Assembly: GCA_030539335.1 (NCBI GenBank)
Contig: JAUNSG010000009.1
Span: 1 to 64,000, forward strand
Direction of reading: 5' to 3'
Length of the DNA stretch: 64,000 bases
DNA from: Eubacteriales bacterium
Lineage (GTDB): Bacteria; Bacillota; Clostridia; Oscillospirales; Butyricicoccaceae
The position numbers were made by a program, and so were the translations under genes. Position 1 is the stretch's first letter, and the number at the start of each line of letters is the position of its first letter. The notes under the pieces were generated by a model, which saw nothing but the letters and a program-made list of their open reading frames with translations, ran no database searches and was not told the DNA's origin. This document shows, in pieces, positions 1-9,194 of the stretch.

Positions 1-2540
1 AGTGTGGTTGCGGGCACGACCATGAGCATGAGCATCATCACCACCATGACGACGAGTGTGGTTGCGGACATGACCACGAGCATGAGCATCATCATGAACA
101 TCATCACCATGCACACACGTCGGCTGGCGCGGTGAAGAAGGTATATCTGCTGGAAGAGCTTTGCTGTGCCAACTGCGGCGCCAAGATTGAACGGGCGGTC
201 AACGAACTGCCGTCGGTCGAGGAAGCCACTCTGGTTTTCCCAACCAAGCAGCTCCGTGTCACGGCAACCAATGCGGATGGCCTGCGGGAAGACATCGAAC
301 GCATCGCCCGCGGCATCGAATCCGACATCCATGTGGTGGACCGCGATGCGATGACACCGGTGAAAAAGGTATATCTTCTGGAAGAGCTTTGCTGTGCTAA
401 CTGCGGTGCCAAGATTGAGCGCGAAGTCTCCGAGCTGAGCAATGTTGTGGAGGCCACGCTGATCTTCCCGACCAAACAGCTCCGCGTCACGACGACCGAT
501 CCATTCGGCCTGCGCGAGGAAATTGAAGAAATCGCGCGCAGCTATGAATCTGACATTCATGTTACGGACCGCGACGGTGCACCGGAAGAACCTGTTGTTC
601 CGGAACACGAGCACCATCCTCACGACGAGTGCAGCTGTGGGCACGAACAGCACGAGCATTCCCATGAACACGAAAAAACACCGAAAAAACCCGGCTGGAT
701 CGCCGAGCACAAGGAACTGACCCAGATCATCTGCGGTGCGGTATTATTTGCCGCTGGTCTTCTGCTGGAGCACCTGGGAGACCTGTTCCTGCCGTCTCTT
801 GTCTGCTACATTCTCGCGTATATCATTCTCGGACATAAGGTCGTCATCGAGGCGGTCCGCCATCTGTTCACCGGACTGGTCTTCGACGAGAGCTTCCTGA
901 TGACCGTCGCCACATTGGGCGCCTTCGCCATTCAGGAATTCCCGGAAGCGGTTGGCGTCATGCTGTTCTTCCAGATCGGCGAATACTTCGAAGATGTCGC
1001 CGTCGAGAAGAGCCGTTCACAGATCATGGAGGCGGTTGACCTCCGTCCGGAGGTCGTCACCAAGGAAATCGGCGACAAAACCCGTGTTATCCCGGCGGTC
1101 AACGCCCTTGTGGGGGATATCCTGATCGTCCGTCCGGGCGACCGCATTCCGCTGGATGGCACGGTGCTCTCCGGCGAAAGCTATCTGGACACCTCGGCGA
1201 TCACCGGCGAGCCGGTTCCGGTTCGCGTTGCGGCCGGCGACGAGCTGACCAGCGGCTGTGTCAACACCGACGGCGTCCTTCGCATGCGTGTGGATCGTCC
1301 TCTGTCGGAATCCATGGTCACGCGCATTCTGGATTCGGTCGAAAACGCGGCGGCAAGCAAGCCGAAAATCGACCGGTTTATCACCCGCTTTGCCCGCGTC
1401 TATACGCCGTTTGTCGTTGCGCTGGCGGCAGCGGTTGCCATCCTTCCATCTCTTTTCACCGGAAATTGGCACTACTGGGTGTACACTGCCCTGACCTTCC
1501 TCGTCATCAGCTGTCCGTGTGCGCTGGTGCTCAGCGTCCCGCTCGCCTTCTTCTCCGGCATCGGTACCGGTTCCCGCAAGGGTATTCTGTTCAAGGGCGG
1601 TATCTCGCTGGAGGCACTGTCCGGTGTCAAGGCGGCGGTCATGGATAAGACCGGTACGCTGACCCACGGTACCTTTACCGTCACTTCCATTGAGCCGGCA
1701 GACGGCATTTCCAAACAGGAGCTGCTGACGTTGACGGCGTGCTGTGAGCAGGATTCCACCCATCCGATCGCCGTCAGCATTCTTGCGGCGGCACAGGAAC
1801 ACGGCTGCACACTTCACCAGCCGGATGACATCCACGAAACGGCCGGTCACGGCATCTCGGCCAAGCTGGACGGCGCAGCCATCCTGTGCGGCAACGCCTC
1901 ATTGATGGAGCAGGAACACATTTCCTTGCCGTCCCTTCCCCCGGCCCCGGGCACTACGGTTGTGCTCGCAGCCCGCAACGGCAAATACCTCGGCCGCCTG
2001 CTGCTGTCCGACACCCTGAAGGACGGCGCGGCACAGACCGTATCCGCTCTGAAGTCCCGCGGCATTACCTCCGCGATCCTGACCGGCGACTCGCCGGACA
2101 GCGCCGCTGCCATTGCACAGCAGGCCGGTATTCCGGAGGTCCATGCCCAGCTTCTTCCGCAGGATAAGCTGTCTCGTCTGGGCGATCTTCGCCAGAAGTA
2201 CGGCCCGGTTCTGTTTGTCGGCGACGGCATCAACGACGCCCCGGTCCTCGCCGGAGCAGATGTCGGTGCGGCGATGGGAAGCGGTGCGGACGCCGCCATC
2301 GAAGCGGCAGACGTCGTCTTCCTGACCAGTGAACTGGACGCAATTCCGGAGTCCATCTCCATCGCACGCGCAGCCTGCCGGATTGCAAAGCAGAACGTTG
2401 TTTTTGCTCTGACCGTCAAGGCGCTCGTCATGATCCTCGGCCTGTGCGGCATTGCCTCCATGTGGCTCGCCGTCTTCGCCGATACCGGCGTTGCGATGCT
2501 GTGCGTTCTCAATTCCATCCGCATCCTGTATCAAAAGTAA
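1..2540 (+). CDS. Heavy-metal P1B-type ATPase (Zn/Cd/Pb efflux), 5' end outside the window
   Basis: Exports soft divalent metals across the cytoplasmic membrane using ATP. The reading frame is open from base 3, so the start lies upstream; the GTG at 132 is internal. Visible order: a His/Asp/Cys-rich stretch (bases 3-115, repeats of CGCGHDHEHE type), two almost identical HMA domains each with LCCANCGAKIE (from 132 and 360), a second His-rich linker with CSCGHEQHEH (about 600-680), membrane helices, actuator TGEPVP, the ion-site motif SCPCALVLS (near 1510), the phosphorylation motif DKTGTLT (near 1645), DSTHPIA and GDGINDAP (near 2220). The CPC motif and CCxxC HMA domains favour Zn/Cd/Pb over Cu. 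Followed by a terminator at 2553. Exact metal specificity is inferred. Confidence 0.93.
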   Translation, partial: CGCGHDHEHEHHHHHDDECGCGHDHEHEHHHEHHHHAHTSAGAVKKVYLLEELCCANCGAKIERAVNELPSVEEATLVFPTKQLRVTATNADGLREDIERIARGIESDIHVVDRDAMTPVKKVYLLEELCCANCGAKIEREVSELSNVVEATLIFPTKQLRVTTTDPFGLREEIEEIARSYESDIHVTDRDGAPEEPVVPEHEHHPHDECSCGHEQHEHSHEHEKTPKKPGWIAEHKELTQIICGAVLFAAGLLLEHLGDLFLPSLVCYILAYIILGHKVVIEAVRHLFTGLVFDESFLMTVATLGAFAIQEFPEAVGVMLFFQIGEYFEDVAVEKSRSQIMEAVDLRPEVVTKEIGDKTRVIPAVNALVGDILIVRPGDRIPLDGTVLSGESYLDTSAITGEPVPVRVAAGDELTSGCVNTDGVLRMRVDRPLSESMVTRILDSVENAAASKPKIDRFITRFARVYTPFVVALAAAVAILPSLFTGNWHYWVYTALTFLVISCPCALVLSVPLAFFSGIGTGSRKGILFKGGISLEALSGVKAAVMDKTGTLTHGTFTVTSIEPADGISKQELLTLTACCEQDSTHPIAVSILAAAQEHGCTLHQPDDIHETAGHGISAKLDGAAILCGNASLMEQEHISLPSLPPAPGTTVVLAARNGKYLGRLLLSDTLKDGAAQTVSALKSRGITSAILTGDSPDSAAAIAQQAGIPEVHAQLLPQDKLSRLGDLRQKYGPVLFVGDGINDAPVLAGADVGAAMGSGADAAIEAADVVFLTSELDAIPESISIARAACRIAKQNVVFALTVKALVMILGLCGIASMWLAVFADTGVAMLCVLNSIRILYQK

Positions 2541-2551
2541 TCCAAACACAC

Positions 2552-2589
2552 CAAACGGGCATCCGTCCTCCGCGGATGCCCGTTTTTTC
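2552..2589 (+). terminator. Intrinsic terminator after the metal ATPase
   Basis: Stem AACGGGCATCCG with CGGATGCCCGTT around a short loop, followed by a T run on the plus strand. It lies between convergent genes (the ATPase and sigE). Confidence 0.9.
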
Positions 2590-2608
2590 TACCCTCATGC
2601 CAATCTCA

Positions 2609-3334
2609 TTATACCCATTTGAGAATGTCCCGGCGCATCCGCTGAATGATGCGCTTTTCCAGACGGGAAATGTACGACTGTGAAATGCCGAGCCGATCGG
2701 CTACCTCCTTTTGTGTCTGCTCCTCGCGGCCGCCGAGGCCAAACCGCAGGGAGATAATCAGCCTCTCCCGCTCCGGCAGGTGCCCGATCGCCCTTCGCAG
2801 CAGCTGCCGGTCAACATCGTCCTCAATCGGACGGATCACGCTGTCGGGTTCCGTGCCAAGGATATCCGACAGCAGCAGTTCGTTGCCGTCCCAGTCCGTG
2901 GATAACGGCTCATCAAAGGAAACCTCCGTGCGCTGGCCGGATACCTTGCGCAGGTGCATCAAAATCTCGTTTTCAATGCATCGTGACGCATAAGTCGCCA
3001 GCTTCGTCTTCTTTTCCATATTAAAGGTTTCCACTGCCTTAATCAGTCCAATTGTCCCGATGGAGATCAAATCCTCCATCGAAATGCCGGTGTTTTCAAA
3101 CTTTTTTGCAATGTACACGACCAATCGCAGATTATGCTCGATTAGGCGGTCTCGGCAGGCTGCGTCGCCCATCTGGCATCCCTCAATCGCCTCCTTTTCC
3201 TCGTCCCGGCAGAGCGGCGGCGGCAATACCACCGTTCCACCAATGTAGAACACGCCCTCATTGTTCGGAAGAATTCCGCACCGAATCAGCCATCGGTGCA
3301 CTTTCCCCGTCAGGGCTTTCCAAATGTTCCGCAT
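2609..3334 (-). CDS. sigE: RNA polymerase sporulation sigma factor E precursor
   Basis: Mother-cell-specific sigma factor made as an inactive precursor. The 241-residue protein starts with a basic, hydrophobic pro-sequence ending just before a FYIGG motif, the region where SpoIIGA cuts in Bacillus subtilis. Region 2 ([25 protein letters not shown]) and a region 4 helix-turn-helix ([19 protein letters not shown]) are complete. The ATG at 3334 has an AAGGAGG ribosome site directly upstream and keeps the full pro-sequence. It follows spoIIGA on the same strand, and its first 77 bases overlap the end of spoIIGA in another frame, so the two are co-transcribed. Confidence 0.96.
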   Translation of the reverse strand: MRNIWKALTGKVHRWLIRCGILPNNEGVFYIGGTVVLPPPLCRDEEKEAIEGCQMGDAACRDRLIEHNLRLVVYIAKKFENTGISMEDLISIGTIGLIKAVETFNMEKKTKLATYASRCIENEILMHLRKVSGQRTEVSFDEPLSTDWDGNELLLSDILGTEPDSVIRPIEDDVDRQLLRRAIGHLPERERLIISLRFGLGGREEQTQKEVADRLGISQSYISRLEKRIIQRMRRDILKWV

Positions 3335-4121
3335 GACTCCTCCTTCCCTGTGGGATCAGGCCATCGCAATCCGCTCCCAGAAATGCGCTCGTCAGTGCAA
3401 TCACCGCCTCATACCGTGATCCGTCCTCCCTTCGGATCTCTTCCGGCAGAAACGCCTCCATCCATCCGTTTCCTCCCAGCGAATCAAATGGAATGCGTCC
3501 CGGCTCTGCGGACTGAACCGCCTCTGGAAACAATCGCTGTGCCGACTGCTTTGTCAGGATGAGTGCCGGCCGTCCCGTAAGCGGGTCCGTGAGCAGATTC
3601 CCACTGTCGCACAGCAGCTGCACACATTCCGTCCGGCCTCCCGCGCGGATCGTCACCCGCTCGGTTTGCGGCGCGTCCGCCGCTGTCTGCCGTCGAAAAA
3701 CCACTGCACTGATGCCATACGACAGGGCCGCTGATACCGCTAAGACCGTCCATGAAACTGGCGCAACTAACACTCCGCTGCGATAAAAATTCGCTCCGCA
3801 CAGCGCACTCAGGGCGCTGACTCCTCCGCCAAACACAAACGAGATCAATAGCACAGTCAGCGTGCTTCGTATCCACCCGGCCCACTGCCGGATTCCAAAT
3901 GCCATCGCGGACATACCTCCGACACCGATCAGCCGGAACGGCAGTTCCCCGCACACCGGAACCGCAACGCACAACACCGCATAGGCAGCGCCCAGACCTG
4001 CCCCGGCGGCCAGCCGTGTGCCTGTCGATGGACGGCCGCTGAACTGCGCGGATGCCCGCAAAATGCAGTAATCCATACAGAAATTCAGCGCCGCCAGACT
4101 GTCCAGATACACGACGCGCAT
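3258..4121 (-). CDS. spoIIGA: Sigma-E processing peptidase SpoIIGA
   Basis: Membrane-embedded aspartic peptidase that removes the sigma-E pro-sequence after asymmetric division, on a signal from the forespore. The N-terminal half holds about five hydrophobic segments; the C-terminal half has the active-site motif [12 protein letters not shown] (Asp near residue 172). The ATG at 4121 is preferred over the GTG at 4130 because AGGAGG lies 8 bases before it. The family normally ends soon after a LLHP/LIP-like stretch; here the frame continues about 30 residues into sigE. Driven by a promoter with an unusually wide spacer at 4145-4178. Confidence 0.93.
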   Translation of the reverse strand: MRVVYLDSLAALNFCMDYCILRASAQFSGRPSTGTRLAAGAGLGAAYAVLCVAVPVCGELPFRLIGVGGMSAMAFGIRQWAGWIRSTLTVLLISFVFGGGVSALSALCGANFYRSGVLVAPVSWTVLAVSAALSYGISAVVFRRQTAADAPQTERVTIRAGGRTECVQLLCDSGNLLTDPLTGRPALILTKQSAQRLFPEAVQSAEPGRIPFDSLGGNGWMEAFLPEEIRREDGSRYEAVIALTSAFLGADCDGLIPQGRRSHAEHLESPDGESAPMADSVRNSSEQ

Positions 4122-4144
4122 CGGTTCCACCTCCTGACGCCGTC

Positions 4145-4178
4145 ATTGTAGCAAACAAGCTGTGACCGAAGCTGTCAA
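4145..4178 (-). promoter_or_regulatory. spoIIG-type promoter with 22-bp spacer
   Basis: On the minus strand TTGACA (4173-4178) and TACAAT (4145-4150) are 22 bases apart, as in the Spo0A-activated spoIIG promoter of B. subtilis. The -35 is embedded in TTTGACA, one base from the reverse 0A-box core TTCGACA. Its upstream edge merges with the T run of the ylmH terminator. Confidence 0.75.
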
Positions 4179-4214
4179 AAAAAAGAACATGCCTGTCAGA
4201 ACTTTCCGACAGGC
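4177..4214 (-). terminator. Intrinsic terminator after ylmH
   Basis: Stem GCCTGTC/GACAGGC (4191-4197 and 4208-4214) and, on the minus strand, a run of eight T (4177-4184). It separates ylmH from the spoIIGA promoter. Confidence 0.85.
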
Positions 4215-4253
4215 ACAGCGTTTGTTTTCGCTTCTCCGCAGTGAGCAGAGGTT

Positions 4254-5051
4254 TTATACAAATTTTTTCAGAGATATGACAATTCTCTTTTTCCGGCTCT
4301 CTCCCAGAATCTCATCCACCTCGCCGCGACCCAGTCCGCGAAGCGTAATTTTATCCCCTTCCCTTATCTCGCGGTCCGGCTGCATACACGGACGCTGGTT
4401 CAGAAAGACCCGTCCGCCCTTGATCGCCTCGACCGCCCGCGTGCGCGGGATCCGGAACAGCGACGCACAGACGGCATCCAGCCGCAGCGATGCCACGGTA
4501 TCGCGGATGTGGGTGACTTTCGGCACCGGAACGATCAGCCGCGACAGGGGAATCTCCTCCGTACTCAGGTTCTTTCGTCCGGCCTTGGTGTAGTTCAAAA
4601 GCAGAAACGGCGCGATTTCCTTGAGCACCACAATATCCGCGCCGTGGTCGCCGATCAGGATGTCCCCGATGCATTCCCGCTTAATCTGCAGCCCCATCAA
4701 GGAGCCGAGGTAATCCCGGTGCGTCAGCGTATCCGCCTTGTTTTTGGTGCAGCGGATCGCTGTGATCGGCATGTCCTCACTGTCCGCTTCCAGCTCCTCC
4801 AGATAGTCCGGCAGGAATACGATCACGCGGCGCTCTGCATCCGTATGGCCGCCGACAAACCGCCAGCGGTGCTCCCCGCTCTGATGCAGGAGCTCTTCCG
4901 CCAGCGCCGCCTCGCGCATGTCCAAAAAGCGCGTGCTCGTCACATAACATTTTTCCCGGCAGGTATCCGCCTTTTCCAGAACGCGTGTCAATTGTATGCG
5001 CTCTTCTGCGCTCTGTGCCAACTTTTTTATCCGCTCTGCCCGTTGTTTCAT
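4254..5051 (-). CDS. ylmH: YlmH-family S4-domain RNA-binding protein
   Basis: 265 residues. The C-terminal S4 fold (about residues 180-245, with RLDAVCASLFRIPRTRAVEAI and a GDKITLRG strand) is the RNA-binding module; the N-terminal part matches the YlmH layout. In other Firmicutes YlmH binds ribosomal 50S-peptidyl-tRNA complexes in ribosome quality control, and it often lies in the division/cell-wall (ylm) cluster; here it stands alone beside the spoIIG locus. The ATG at 5051 has only a distant GAGGG as ribosome site. It ends in its own terminator. Confidence 0.88.
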   Translation of the reverse strand: MKQRAERIKKLAQSAEERIQLTRVLEKADTCREKCYVTSTRFLDMREAALAEELLHQSGEHRWRFVGGHTDAERRVIVFLPDYLEELEADSEDMPITAIRCTKNKADTLTHRDYLGSLMGLQIKRECIGDILIGDHGADIVVLKEIAPFLLLNYTKAGRKNLSTEEIPLSRLIVPVPKVTHIRDTVASLRLDAVCASLFRIPRTRAVEAIKGGRVFLNQRPCMQPDREIREGDKITLRGLGRGEVDEILGESRKKRIVISLKKFV

Positions 5052-5088
5052 CGTATCGCATTTCCCTCACCGAATTTTTTCTTTCCTA

Positions 5089-5117
5089 TTGTACCGCACA
5101 AAAGTCTGTATTACAAT
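5089..5117 (+). promoter_or_regulatory. Promoter for birA
   Basis: TTGTAC (5089-5094), 17 bases, TACAAT (5112-5117), 45 bases upstream of the birA start. No biotin-operator palindrome was recognised. Confidence 0.65.
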
Positions 5118-5162
5118 AAGAATCAGCAAAGGAAATTTACCGGAAAACAGGAGGAATCAACT

Positions 5163-6167
5163 ATGGTACGGGATGACGTACTTCAGGTTTTGGAAGAACA
5201 CCGCGGGGAACTGGTCTCCGGCGGTATGCTGGCGCGCGAGCTGACGGTTTCGCGCACAGCGGTTTGGAAAGCGATCACCGCGCTGCGCGAGGAGGGCTTT
5301 CCCATCGAATCGGTCGCCGGCGGCGGCTACCGCCTCTCCAGCAGCAGCGATGCCCTGTCCTCTGCCGGCATCACCATGCACTTGACGACGGAGTTTATCG
5401 GCCGCTCCCTGGATGTCTTTTCGGAAATCGACTCCACCAACAATTTTCTAAAGCTGCATGCTGCCGAACTTCCGCACGGTCACACGGCGGTTGCCGACTG
5501 CCAGACCGCCGGACGCGGACGGCGCGGACGCTCGTTCCTCTCCCCGTCGGGCAGCGGGGTCTATCTGAGTATCCTGCTGCATCCGTCCCTGCCGCTCGAG
5601 CAGATCAACCTGATCACGGTCGGCGCGGCGGTCGCTATCTGCCATGCCATCGAGGAGACGGCGGATTTCTCCCCATCCATCAAGTGGGTCAATGATGTGC
5701 TGCAAAACGGTAAAAAGCTGTGCGGCATTCTGACCGAAGCCTCGGTCGAGGCGGAAACCGGTTCCCTGAATTATGCCATCGTCGGGATCGGCATCAACGT
5801 GCGCACACCGGAGTGCGGCCTGCCGGAGGAAATCCGCTCGATCGCCGGAAGCCTGGAGGATTTCGCACCCCATGCCGTACACCGCAACGCGCTTGTCGCC
5901 GCATTCCTCAACCACATGGAGCGCTGCTATCATCTGATCGCTTCGGGCAATACCGCGGCGCTGATGGAGGACTACCGCTCTTATATGAAATTCCTCGGGC
6001 AGGAAATCCGGGTGATTTCGAACGGCAAAGCCGAACCGGCTCGCGCCCTGTCCATCAACGAGCACGGTCATCTGATTGTTGAAAAAAATGGAACAACCGA
6101 AACCATCCTCGCCGGAGAAATCAGCATCCGTCTGGAGGAACAGACCGACATGCCGAAGGAAATCTGA
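5163..6167 (+). CDS. birA: Bifunctional biotin-protein ligase / biotin operon repressor
   Basis: Activates biotin to biotinyl-AMP and joins it to the lysine of biotin carboxyl carrier proteins; the N-terminal winged helix (about residues 1-60, with LTVSRTAVWKAI) suggests DNA binding and repression as in the BirA class. Ligase signatures are GRGRRGRSF, KWVNDVLQNGKK, and a C-terminal SH3-like domain ending near ILAGEISIRL. The ATG at 5163 has AGGAGG 8 bases upstream; the long open frame further upstream is only the ylmH shadow. 334 residues is normal for the class. No biotin synthesis or transport gene is nearby. Confidence 0.95.
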   Translation: MVRDDVLQVLEEHRGELVSGGMLARELTVSRTAVWKAITALREEGFPIESVAGGGYRLSSSSDALSSAGITMHLTTEFIGRSLDVFSEIDSTNNFLKLHAAELPHGHTAVADCQTAGRGRRGRSFLSPSGSGVYLSILLHPSLPLEQINLITVGAAVAICHAIEETADFSPSIKWVNDVLQNGKKLCGILTEASVEAETGSLNYAIVGIGINVRTPECGLPEEIRSIAGSLEDFAPHAVHRNALVAAFLNHMERCYHLIASGNTAALMEDYRSYMKFLGQEIRVISNGKAEPARALSINEHGHLIVEKNGTTETILAGEISIRLEEQTDMPKEI

Positions 6168-6200
6168 ATCTGTTTGGATTCGTCTCGATTTTCTTTACCA

Positions 6201-6231
6201 TTGAACATTTTTGAGAATTCCGGTGTATAAT
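6201..6231 (+). promoter_or_regulatory. Probable promoter of the arsR-nitroreductase pair
   Basis: TATAAT (6226-6231) with TTGAAC 19 bases upstream; the long spacer makes the -35 uncertain. Confidence 0.45.
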
Positions 6232-6265
6232 TACGAAAGCAGAAACGCAGACGAGGAGAGTCATC

Positions 6266-6616
6266 ATGGTTTCAGAACAGGAAACAAACGCACTGGCCGA
6301 AGAAATCCGGAGAACAAAAACAATCCTGACCGCATTGGGGGATGAGGTGCGTCAGCATCTGATTCTTGTCATGCTGCAATCTCCGGAGTGTTCCGGTCTC
6401 CGCGTTCTGGACATCGCCGCAAAAACGAATTTGTCCCGTCCAGCCGTGTCGCACCATCTGCAAATTCTGAAAAACGCCGGTATTGTTCAAATGCGGCGGG
6501 AGGGAACCAAAAACTATTATTACTTTGATGCCGCCGATTCGCTCAGCGATCTGATCCATATGCTGACGCATGCCAAAGAACTGATGTGTCAGATGCCTGA
6601 CCGGAGCGGAGAGTAG
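6266..6616 (+). CDS. ArsR-family winged-helix transcriptional regulator
   Basis: 116 residues with one ArsR-type winged helix: the recognition part is LDIAAKTNLSRPAVSHHLQI followed by a wing (MRREGTKNYYYF). The family represses its own operon and releases DNA on binding metals or other signals. No classical ELCVCDL metal motif is present; the only cysteines are one near residue 38 and one near the C-terminus, so a non-metal or redox signal is possible (inference). The stop is 5 bases before an upstream ATG, and about 30 before the preferred ATG, of the nitroreductase gene, so the two form an operon. AGGAGAG ribosome site. Confidence 0.85.
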   Translation: MVSEQETNALAEEIRRTKTILTALGDEVRQHLILVMLQSPECSGLRVLDIAAKTNLSRPAVSHHLQILKNAGIVQMRREGTKNYYYFDAADSLSDLIHMLTHAKELMCQMPDRSGE

Positions 6617-6648
6617 CAAGCATGAACGGAGAAAAGGAGGGTACCCCT

Positions 6649-7311
6649 ATGGAGTTATGGGAAGCCATGCAGCAGCGGCATTCGGTCCGCAGCTATCAGA
6701 ACAAACCGTTGACCCCGGATGTACGGGCGGAATTATCCCGCCTGATCGAGGCGTACAACGCGGAAAGCGGCCTGCACATCCAATTGGTCACCGACGAGCC
6801 CAACGCATTTGACAGCCGGATGGCACACTATGGCAAATTCTCCGGTGTGACCAACTACCTCGCCATGATTGGGAAAAAGAGCGCCGCTTTACAGGAGCGG
6901 TGCGGCTACTATGGCGAAAAGCTGGTGCTGGAAGCGCAGCGCCTAGGCCTGAACACCTGCTGGGTTGCCCTGACCTACAAGAAAATCCCCTCCGCGTTTC
7001 AGGTAGCCCCCGGCGAAAAGCTGGCGATTGTCATCGCGATCGGTTACGGCACGACGCAGGGCGTCGCCCACAAATCCAAGTCCCCGGAGGCGGTCAGCAC
7101 CGCGGACAATCCGCTGGAATGGTTCCGCAAGGGTGTGGAAGCGGCTCTGCTGGCACCGACCGCGGTGAATCAGCAAAAATTCCATTTCTCCCTGAACGGA
7201 AATCAGGTGACGGCAAAACCGGGGCTGGGATTTTACAGTAAAATCGATCTGGGCATCGCCAAGTATCATTTTGAACTCGGCGCCGGAACCGAAAACTTTT
7301 CGTGGAAATAA
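6649..7311 (+). CDS. Nitroreductase-family flavoprotein
   Basis: 220 residues. The N-terminus MELWEAMQQRHSVRSY carries the RRSxRxY-type FMN-binding motif of the family, and the middle (GEKLVLEAQRLGLNTCWVAL) is the usual dimer and FMN segment. FMN-dependent NAD(P)H oxidoreductases of this class reduce nitro compounds, quinones or similar electrophiles; the true substrate cannot be read from sequence. The ATG at 6649 is chosen over 6622 because AAAGGAGG lies 8 bases upstream. It follows the ArsR gene, its probable repressor. Confidence 0.87.
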   Translation: MELWEAMQQRHSVRSYQNKPLTPDVRAELSRLIEAYNAESGLHIQLVTDEPNAFDSRMAHYGKFSGVTNYLAMIGKKSAALQERCGYYGEKLVLEAQRLGLNTCWVALTYKKIPSAFQVAPGEKLAIVIAIGYGTTQGVAHKSKSPEAVSTADNPLEWFRKGVEAALLAPTAVNQQKFHFSLNGNQVTAKPGLGFYSKIDLGIAKYHFELGAGTENFSWK

Positions 7312-7319
7312 AATCACAC

Positions 7320-7366
7320 AAAAAAACAGCAGCGGGAGTTGTTTCCTCCAACTGCTGTTTTTTATT
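7320..7366. terminator. Bidirectional terminator between nitroreductase and RNase J genes
   Basis: Outer stem AACAGC/GCTGTT, inner stem AGTTG/CAACT, with an A run before and a T run after, so it works on both strands for the two convergent genes. Confidence 0.85.
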
Positions 7367-7375
7367 CTCTGTTTT

Positions 7376-9034
7376 TTAAATTTCCATAATGACTGGAAGG
7401 ATCATCGGGCTTCTCTTGGTCTTGCGGTACAGGAACTCGGACAGGTCGCTCTTGACAGCCGCCTTGATCGTCGTCCAGTCACGGACATACTGATCGGTGC
7501 AGCGGTCGAGGGCGCGCTCTGCTACGAGACGAAGCTCCTCCATGAGATCCTCCGCTTCCTTCACGTAGATGAATCCACGGGATACGATATCCGGTCCGGC
7601 GATGACCAGGCCGCTCTCGCTGTCGATCGTGACAACGACAACCAACAGGCCATCCTCTGACAGATGCTTGCGGTCACGCAGAACCGCCGTGCCGACGTCG
7701 CCGATACCAAAGCCGTCAACGAGCACCTTGCCGGATGGGACAGGGTTTGCAAGGCGTGCGCCCTTGACGCCAATTTCAATCGGACGTCCGATATCGGTAA
7801 TCAATACATTCTTTGCCGGGACACCGGTCTGCTGTGCCAGCTCGCCGTGGCGGCGGAGCATGCGGTACTCACCGTGTACCGGAATAAAATACTTCGGCCG
7901 AACCAGCGCCAGCATCAGGCGCAGTTCTTCGCTGCATGCGTGGCCGGATACATGGATGATCGCGTTGCGGTCATACACCACCTCCGCGCCCTTTTTGCTC
8001 AGCTCATTGATGATCTTTGTGACCGACTTTTCATTGCCCGGAATCGCCGATGCAGACAGGATAATCTTATCGCCCGCGCCAATTTCCACATACTTGTGTC
8101 CGGAGAACGCCATGCGGTACAGTGCGCTCATCGACTCGCCCTGAGAACCGGTACAAATCACGGTTACCTTGCTCTTGGCATAGCGGTTGACCTCGGAAAT
8201 ATCGATCAGAACATTATCCGGAACGTGGAGATATCCCAGTTCAATGGCGACGTTGGAGATGTTCTCCATACTCCGTCCGCAGATCGCGACCTTTCGTCCG
8301 TGGTGTGCCGCGGCGTCCAGGATCTGCTGGATGCGGTAGATGTTCGATGCAAACGTCGCCACAATGATGCGCTGCTCACAGCCCTTGAACTGGGCCTCAA
8401 ACGTCTTTCCGACCTCGATCTCACTCGGTGTATAGCCGTCTCGTTCCACGTTGGTCGAATCGCTCATAAACGCGAGAACACCCTTCTTGCCCAGTTCACC
8501 AAAGCGGGTCAGGTCGATCATTTCGCCGGATACCGGTGTCGGGTCAATCTTGAAGTCGCCCGTGTGGATAATCACACCGAGTGGTGTCGTGATCGCCAGC
8601 GCAACAGCATCGGCGATCGAATGGTTGGTGTGAATCAGCTCCACATCAAAGCAGCCCAGCTTGATGTGATTGCCGGCACGGACGCAGCGGATATCCACCT
8701 GATTGGTCATGCGGTGTTCCTGGAACTTGGAGTTCAGAATGCCCGCAACCAGACGGGTACAATATACCGGGACCTTCAGCTCCTTCAGAACATACGGCAG
8801 CGCACCGATATGGTCCTCATGACCATGGGTGATGACAATGCCGCGAACCTTGTTCTTATGGCGGCGCAGATAGGTGATGTCCGGGATGACCAGATCGACA
8901 CCCAGCATTTCGTTGTCCGGAAACGCCAAGCCACAGTCAATGACAAAAATATCCTGTCCGTACTCAATGACGGTCATATTTTTGCCAATCTCATTGAGTC
9001 CGCCGAGCGGTACAATTTTCAGTTTTTCCTTCAT
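7376..9034 (-). CDS. rnj: Ribonuclease J
   Basis: Metallo-beta-lactamase/beta-CASP ribonuclease with endonuclease and 5'-3' exonuclease activity, central to mRNA decay and rRNA maturation in Firmicutes. Visible signatures: THGHEDHIG zinc motif near residue 75, HTGDFKIDPTPV, SDSTN, beta-CASP histidines including HVSGHA and VHGEYR. The ATG at 9034 gives 552 residues, close to the 555 of B. subtilis RNase J1; an in-frame TTG at 9085 would add 17 residues unlike the family. The ribosome site before 9034 is weak (AAAGGA 16 bases away), so the start is not certain. Transcribed from a promoter about 165 bases upstream. Confidence 0.95.
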   Translation of the reverse strand: MKEKLKIVPLGGLNEIGKNMTVIEYGQDIFVIDCGLAFPDNEMLGVDLVIPDITYLRRHKNKVRGIVITHGHEDHIGALPYVLKELKVPVYCTRLVAGILNSKFQEHRMTNQVDIRCVRAGNHIKLGCFDVELIHTNHSIADAVALAITTPLGVIIHTGDFKIDPTPVSGEMIDLTRFGELGKKGVLAFMSDSTNVERDGYTPSEIEVGKTFEAQFKGCEQRIIVATFASNIYRIQQILDAAAHHGRKVAICGRSMENISNVAIELGYLHVPDNVLIDISEVNRYAKSKVTVICTGSQGESMSALYRMAFSGHKYVEIGAGDKIILSASAIPGNEKSVTKIINELSKKGAEVVYDRNAIIHVSGHACSEELRLMLALVRPKYFIPVHGEYRMLRRHGELAQQTGVPAKNVLITDIGRPIEIGVKGARLANPVPSGKVLVDGFGIGDVGTAVLRDRKHLSEDGLLVVVVTIDSESGLVIAGPDIVSRGFIYVKEAEDLMEELRLVAERALDRCTDQYVRDWTTIKAAVKSDLSEFLYRKTKRSPMILPVIMEI

Positions 9035-9194
9035 AAATTTGAAATCACTTTCCTTTGCATCAGGCTTTCTGCTGTGCCCCTGCAAACGGGCTTACGGCGG
9101 TCTGACGAACCCTCCGTTGCAGAAAATCCTGTTCGTTATTTTTATGTCTGAACTGCGCAATTCTGCCGCAGTCTCCCATCCATTTAGTTTAGTC

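Noticed and set aside
4509..5162. Extension of birA upstream
   Set aside because: It is the antisense of ylmH; the ATG 5163 has AGGAGG and starts the winged helix.
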